The notes under the pieces are model-generated. The model was not told the DNA's origin and did no database searches. It worked only from the letters and a program-made list of their open reading frames with translations. From assembly GCF_014836885.1 (NCBI RefSeq), contig NZ_JACSPY010000002.1, forward strand, positions 62,001-126,000: a DNA stretch of 64,000 nt, written 5' to 3'. Origin of the DNA: Brevibacterium gallinarum (lineage in GTDB: Bacteria; Actinomycetota; Actinomycetes; Actinomycetales; Brevibacteriaceae). The stretch's first letter is position 1. Every line of letters starts with the position of its first letter. Of this stretch, positions 59,492 through 64,000 are shown piece after piece. A program made the position numbers and the translations under genes.

Positions 59492-62400
59492 ATGGCAGTG
59501 ATGACGGGCGCATTCTTCCTGGCCGCCGTCATCGCCCCGCTGTTCATCCGGTTCCTCGGTCGCACCGGCTTCGCCGCCCTCGCACTCGTCCCCGCCGCCG
59601 GTCTCGCCCTGTCGCTGTCGGTCGCCCCGCTCATGCTCACCGGCGCCGAGGTGTGGGTTGAGTCCTATCGCTGGATCCCGGCGCTCGACATGTCGCTGGT
59701 GTTCCGGATGGACATGCTCTCGTGGATCTTCTCCCTGCTCGTCACCGGTGTCGGGGCGCTTGTCTTCCTCTACTGCGCCCGCTACTTCGACGCCGATGAG
59801 CTCAGGCTCGGCCGCTTCGCCGGGATCCTCATGGCGTTCGCCGGGATGATGTACGGGCTCATCGTCGCCGATGAGATGCTGCTGCTCTTCATCTTCTGGG
59901 AGGGCACGACGATCTTCAGCTACCTGCTCATCGGCCAGTACCACTCCCGGCAGCAGACGAGGCGTGCGGCCCTGCAGGCCCTCATCGTCACCACTGCGGG
60001 CGGACTGTCGATGCTCATCGGCGTCATCCTCCTCGGCAACATCTTCGGCAGCGGCAAGCTCTCCTCGGCCGTCCAGCGCGGCTTCGAGTCCGGCTACCAT
60101 GACGGCCTCGTCATCGCCGCGATCATCCTCATCCTCGTCGGCGCGGTCTCGAAGTCCGCGCTCGTTCCCTTCCACTTCTGGCTGCCCGGTGCCATGGCCG
60201 CCCCCACGCCCGTCAGCGCTTACCTGCACGCCGCTGCGATGGTCAAGGCCGGCATCTACCTCGTCATGCGCCTGGCACCGGGCTTCAGCGGCATGCCCGG
60301 CTGGCACCTGATACTGCTGAGCCTCGGCATCGCCACGATGTTCATCGGCGCCTGGCAGGCCCTCAAGCAGCACGACCTCAAGCTGCTGCTCGCCTACGGC
60401 ACGGTCTCCCAGCTCGGCTTCCTCATCATCGTCTCGGCCTTCGGCAACCGCGACCTCACCACTGCAGCGCTGGCCCTGCTGCTGGCCCACAGCCTGTTCA
60501 AGGCCGCGCTGTTCCTCATCGTCGGCATCATCGACCACCGTGCCGGCACCCGCGACCTGCGCAAGCTCTCGGGCTACGCGCGCTGCTCACCGCTGCTGTT
60601 CGCCCTCGCACTCATCTCGGCTGCCTCGATGGCCGGGCTGCCGCCGACGCTCGGATTCGCCGCCAAGGAAGCCGTCTTCTCCACCCTGCTGGCCGATGGC
60701 TCCAAGGAAGGCGTCATCGCGCTCATCGGCGTGGCTGTCGGCTCGATCCTCACGGTTGCCTACTCCGCCCGGTTCGTCTGGGGTGCCTTCGCCGTCAAGC
60801 CCGATGTCGAACCGGTCGATCCCGGCGGTGACAGCCCGCTGCTCATGACCGCCCCGACGATTCTGACGATCCTCACGCTCACCGGCGGTTTAGCCGCTTC
60901 CGCCGTTGACGGCATCATCGCCCCCTGGAGCCGCCAGCTGCCTGCCGCCGACGCCGAGGCCTACCACCTGGCGCTGTGGCACGGCCCGGAGCCAGCACTG
61001 ATGTTCAGCCTGCTCATCATCAGCATCGGCATCGTCATGTTCCTGTTCCGCGAACCCGTCGCGGCCTTCCAGACGGCGATGCCCGACGGGCTGGACTTCC
61101 ACCAGGGCTACCGGTGGACGATCGGCCGGCTCGAGGCCTTCGCAGCGACCGTCACCTCCCGCACCCAGCGCGGTTCGATGCCCTTCTACCAGGGCGTCAT
61201 CTACCTCTTCGCCATCGCCACGATCGTCATCACCCTCATCCTCAACAACACCTGGCCCGGTGAGGTCACACCGGCCGACACCGCCATGCAGCTGCCGATC
61301 GCCGGCGCCCTCATCATCGGCGCGATCGCCGCGACGGCTGCCGAGAAGCGGTTCGCCGCTGTCGTCGTCGTCGGTGTCACCGGCTACGGCATGTCCGCCT
61401 TCTTCGCCCACCAGGGCGCGCCGGACCTCGCACTGACCCAGGCGCTGGTCGAGACGATCACCATCGTCGTGTTCGTGCTTGTGCTGCGCCGTCTGCCGGC
61501 ACGGATCGGCCGCTCGGCCGGGCGCCTGTCGCCATCGCTGCGGCTGCTCATCGGCGCAGCCTTCGGGGTGACGATGATGGTCGTCGCCTTCGTCGCCCTC
61601 GGCGCCCGGACCGCCGCCTCGATCGGCGATATGTTCCCCCGCCTGGCCTACGAGATCGGCCACGGCACGAACGTCGTCAACGTCACCCTCGTCGACATCC
61701 GCGCCTGGGACACCCTCGGTGAGCTCTCCGTCGTCGTCGCCGCAGCCACCGGCGTCGCCAGCTTCATCTTCGTGCGCAGCCGCGAAGGCACCCTGCAGCG
61801 CATTGACGCCAACCGCCCGAGCGTCTTCTCCCGCCTCTACCGGCCGGTCGAAGACGACCTTGCCCCGCTGTGGCTGGCCTCCGACGAGGAGCAGGAGGGC
61901 CGGGCAGTGCGCCGCAACGCCTGGCTGCTGGCCGGCCGCACGCTCTCACCGGCCAACCGGTCGATCATGCTCGAAGTCATCGTCCGGCTCATCTTCCACG
62001 CCCTCATCGTGTTCTCCGTCTACCTCCTCTTCGCCGGGCACAACCTGCCCGGCGGCGGCTTCGCCGCAGGACTCGTCGCCGGGATCGCACTCGCGCTGCG
62101 CTACCTGGCCGGCGGCCGCTACGAACTCGCCGAGGCCGCCCCGGTCGACGCCGGCAAGCTGCTCGGCCTCGGACTGGCGCTCGGCGCCGGCACCGCGTTG
62201 GGCGGACTGCTGTGGGGCTCAACAGTGTTCGACGCCGTCTGGCTCGACTTCACCGTCCCGCTGCTGGGCGAACTCCACGTCGGCACCGCACTGATCTTCG
62301 ACATCGGCGTCTACCTCATCGTAGTCGGACTCATGCTCGACATCCTCCGCAGCCTCGGCGCCGAGGTCGACCGGCACCAGGAATCCGACGGGCGCCGGCT

Positions 62401-62515
62401 CGCCGAATCCCTCTCGACCGAGGAGACGAGTCCCGACACCCAGCAGCTGCACACGCTGCTCGGCCGGATGGACGACGTCGACGTCGACGGCGGAGCGTCA
62501 GGAGGCCGGCTGTGA
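59492..62515 (+). CDS. mrpA: Na+/H+ antiporter subunit A fused to subunit B (MrpA-MrpB)
   Basis: 1007 residues. The N-terminal 480 carry the NuoL-like proton-antiporter core (LLLFIFWEGTTIFSYLLIG; ALVPFHFWLPGAMAAPTPVSAYLHAAAMVKAGIYL with the functional Lys and His). The C-terminal part (from about 590) adds the DUF4040 region and a full MrpB domain (NLPGGGFAAGLVAGIALALRYL). Mrp complexes expel Na+ in exchange for H+ and support pH and salt tolerance. The A/B fusion is common in actinobacteria, and it explains the absence of a separate mrpB. AGGGGTGAGG precedes the ATG at 59492. The end overlaps mrpC. Confidence 0.93.
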   Translation: MAVMTGAFFLAAVIAPLFIRFLGRTGFAALALVPAAGLALSLSVAPLMLTGAEVWVESYRWIPALDMSLVFRMDMLSWIFSLLVTGVGALVFLYCARYFDADELRLGRFAGILMAFAGMMYGLIVADEMLLLFIFWEGTTIFSYLLIGQYHSRQQTRRAALQALIVTTAGGLSMLIGVILLGNIFGSGKLSSAVQRGFESGYHDGLVIAAIILILVGAVSKSALVPFHFWLPGAMAAPTPVSAYLHAAAMVKAGIYLVMRLAPGFSGMPGWHLILLSLGIATMFIGAWQALKQHDLKLLLAYGTVSQLGFLIIVSAFGNRDLTTAALALLLAHSLFKAALFLIVGIIDHRAGTRDLRKLSGYARCSPLLFALALISAASMAGLPPTLGFAAKEAVFSTLLADGSKEGVIALIGVAVGSILTVAYSARFVWGAFAVKPDVEPVDPGGDSPLLMTAPTILTILTLTGGLAASAVDGIIAPWSRQLPAADAEAYHLALWHGPEPALMFSLLIISIGIVMFLFREPVAAFQTAMPDGLDFHQGYRWTIGRLEAFAATVTSRTQRGSMPFYQGVIYLFAIATIVITLILNNTWPGEVTPADTAMQLPIAGALIIGAIAATAAEKRFAAVVVVGVTGYGMSAFFAHQGAPDLALTQALVETITIVVFVLVLRRLPARIGRSAGRLSPSLRLLIGAAFGVTMMVVAFVALGARTAASIGDMFPRLAYEIGHGTNVVNVTLVDIRAWDTLGELSVVVAAATGVASFIFVRSREGTLQRIDANRPSVFSRLYRPVEDDLAPLWLASDEEQEGRAVRRNAWLLAGRTLSPANRSIMLEVIVRLIFHALIVFSVYLLFAGHNLPGGGFAAGLVAGIALALRYLAGGRYELAEAAPVDAGKLLGLGLALGAGTALGGLLWGSTVFDAVWLDFTVPLLGELHVGTALIFDIGVYLIVVGLMLDILRSLGAEVDRHQESDGRRLAESLSTEETSPDTQQLHTLLGRMDDVDVDGGASGGRL

Positions 62516-62990
62516 GCGTCTCCCTCGTCATGCTGCTGGCCATGGGCGTCATGTACGCCTGCGGCATCTACCTCATGCTCGACCGGTCCCTGACCCGCGT
62601 GCTGCTCGGCTTCATGCTCATGGGCAATGCGACCAACCTGCTCATCATGCTCACCGCCGGCCCGCCCGGCCGCCCGCCGCTGACCGACGGGAAGAACCTC
62701 TCGGCTGCCGGAATGTCCGATCCGCTGCCCCACGCACTCATCCTCACCGCCATCGTCATCACCTTTGCGATGAGCGCCTTCCTGCTGGCGATGATCTACC
62801 GGTCCTGGCGGCTGGTGCGCAACGAGAACCTCGAAGACGACATCGAGGACATCCGCATCGCTTTCTCGCAGGGCCGCGACAATGCTGAAGAGGCCGGCAC
62901 CAGCGGCGAATACGACGACACCGAATTCGGTGACGAAGCCCAGTCCCCGATTCCCGGCGCGCTCGACCTCGACGAGGAGGATGAGCGCTC

Positions 62991-62994
<4 letters not shown>
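62512..62994 (+). CDS. mrpC: Na+/H+ antiporter subunit C
   Basis: 160 residues. NuoK-like three-helix core (GIYLMLDRSLTRVLLGFMLMGNATNLL and ALILTAIVITFAMSAFLLAM) with a long acidic C-terminal tail of about 50 residues. AGGAGG precedes the GTG at 62512, and both ends overlap the neighbours (GTGA and ATGA). Confidence 0.93.

Positions 62995-64000
<1,006 letters not shown>

Overview
The window is high-GC, densely coded DNA with frequent ATGA start/stop overlaps, abundant GTG starts and actinobacterial gene families. These include an MrpA/B-fused Na+/H+ antiporter, DUF222-HNH, a MocR regulator, CopD-CtaG, zinc-free ribosomal paralogs, an LPXTG surface protein and a CseB/CseC-like two-component pair. 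It is best read as a chromosomal segment of a Micrococcales-type actinobacterium, possibly Brevibacterium-like; the genus is inference. I saw no rRNA, tRNA, CRISPR array, insertion sequence or prophage.

Layout. 1-12.5 kb: a secreted M23 peptidase (cut by the left edge), a broken ornithine-cyclodeaminase-family gene, a YadS-type membrane protein, an EamA exporter divergent from a MocR regulator, a phospho-lyase-like aminotransferase divergent from an APH kinase that is translationally coupled to DUF421 and Rieske genes, and a group of small membrane proteins with a class C serine hydrolase and an ArsR-type regulator. 12.5-19 kb: a hotdog thioesterase, an OtsB-GH15 fusion, an Erm rRNA methyltransferase with an RLR-type leader peptide, a frameshifted DUF222-HNH gene and a GNAT remnant. 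19-26.5 kb: a two-component system, a lipoprotein, a Fic gene bracketed by 63-bp direct repeats, and a csoR-copZ-copA copper operon. 26.5-35 kb: an IclR-permease-CocE hydrolase operon, an aldehyde dehydrogenase, a truncated alanine-racemase-fold gene, a proline racemase-family gene and purB. 35-38 kb: a tightly coupled three-gene cassette (WXG-like protein, EspG-like protein, alpha/beta-hydrolase effector) that resembles a type VII secretion lipase module. 38-46 kb: a 2-oxoacid dehydrogenase operon (E1a, E1b, E2, no E3), a DUF2510-like membrane protein, rpmB-rpmG-rpsN, HU and a nitrilase-family amidase. 45-54 kb: CopD-CtaG, an MHS transporter, two short-chain/hydroxyacid dehydrogenases, YggS and a thioredoxin-NHL protein. 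54-64 kb: a probable pseudo-ABC ATPase, an LPXTG protein, dcd and the start of the mrp operon, which runs off the right edge.

Two layers cut across the genes. First, three short words recur far above expectation, also inside coding regions and always in fixed reading frames: a 12-mer (CCCGAGGCGGTG, 14 exact copies), a 16-bp palindrome (CGTCCCCGCGGGGACG, 4 exact and 2 near copies, all before 19.2 kb), and GGC-TTA-GCC, which accounts for most of the rare TTA codons. Second, about a dozen genes have a TANNNT -10 element placed 6-8 nt before the start codon, which predicts leaderless mRNAs.
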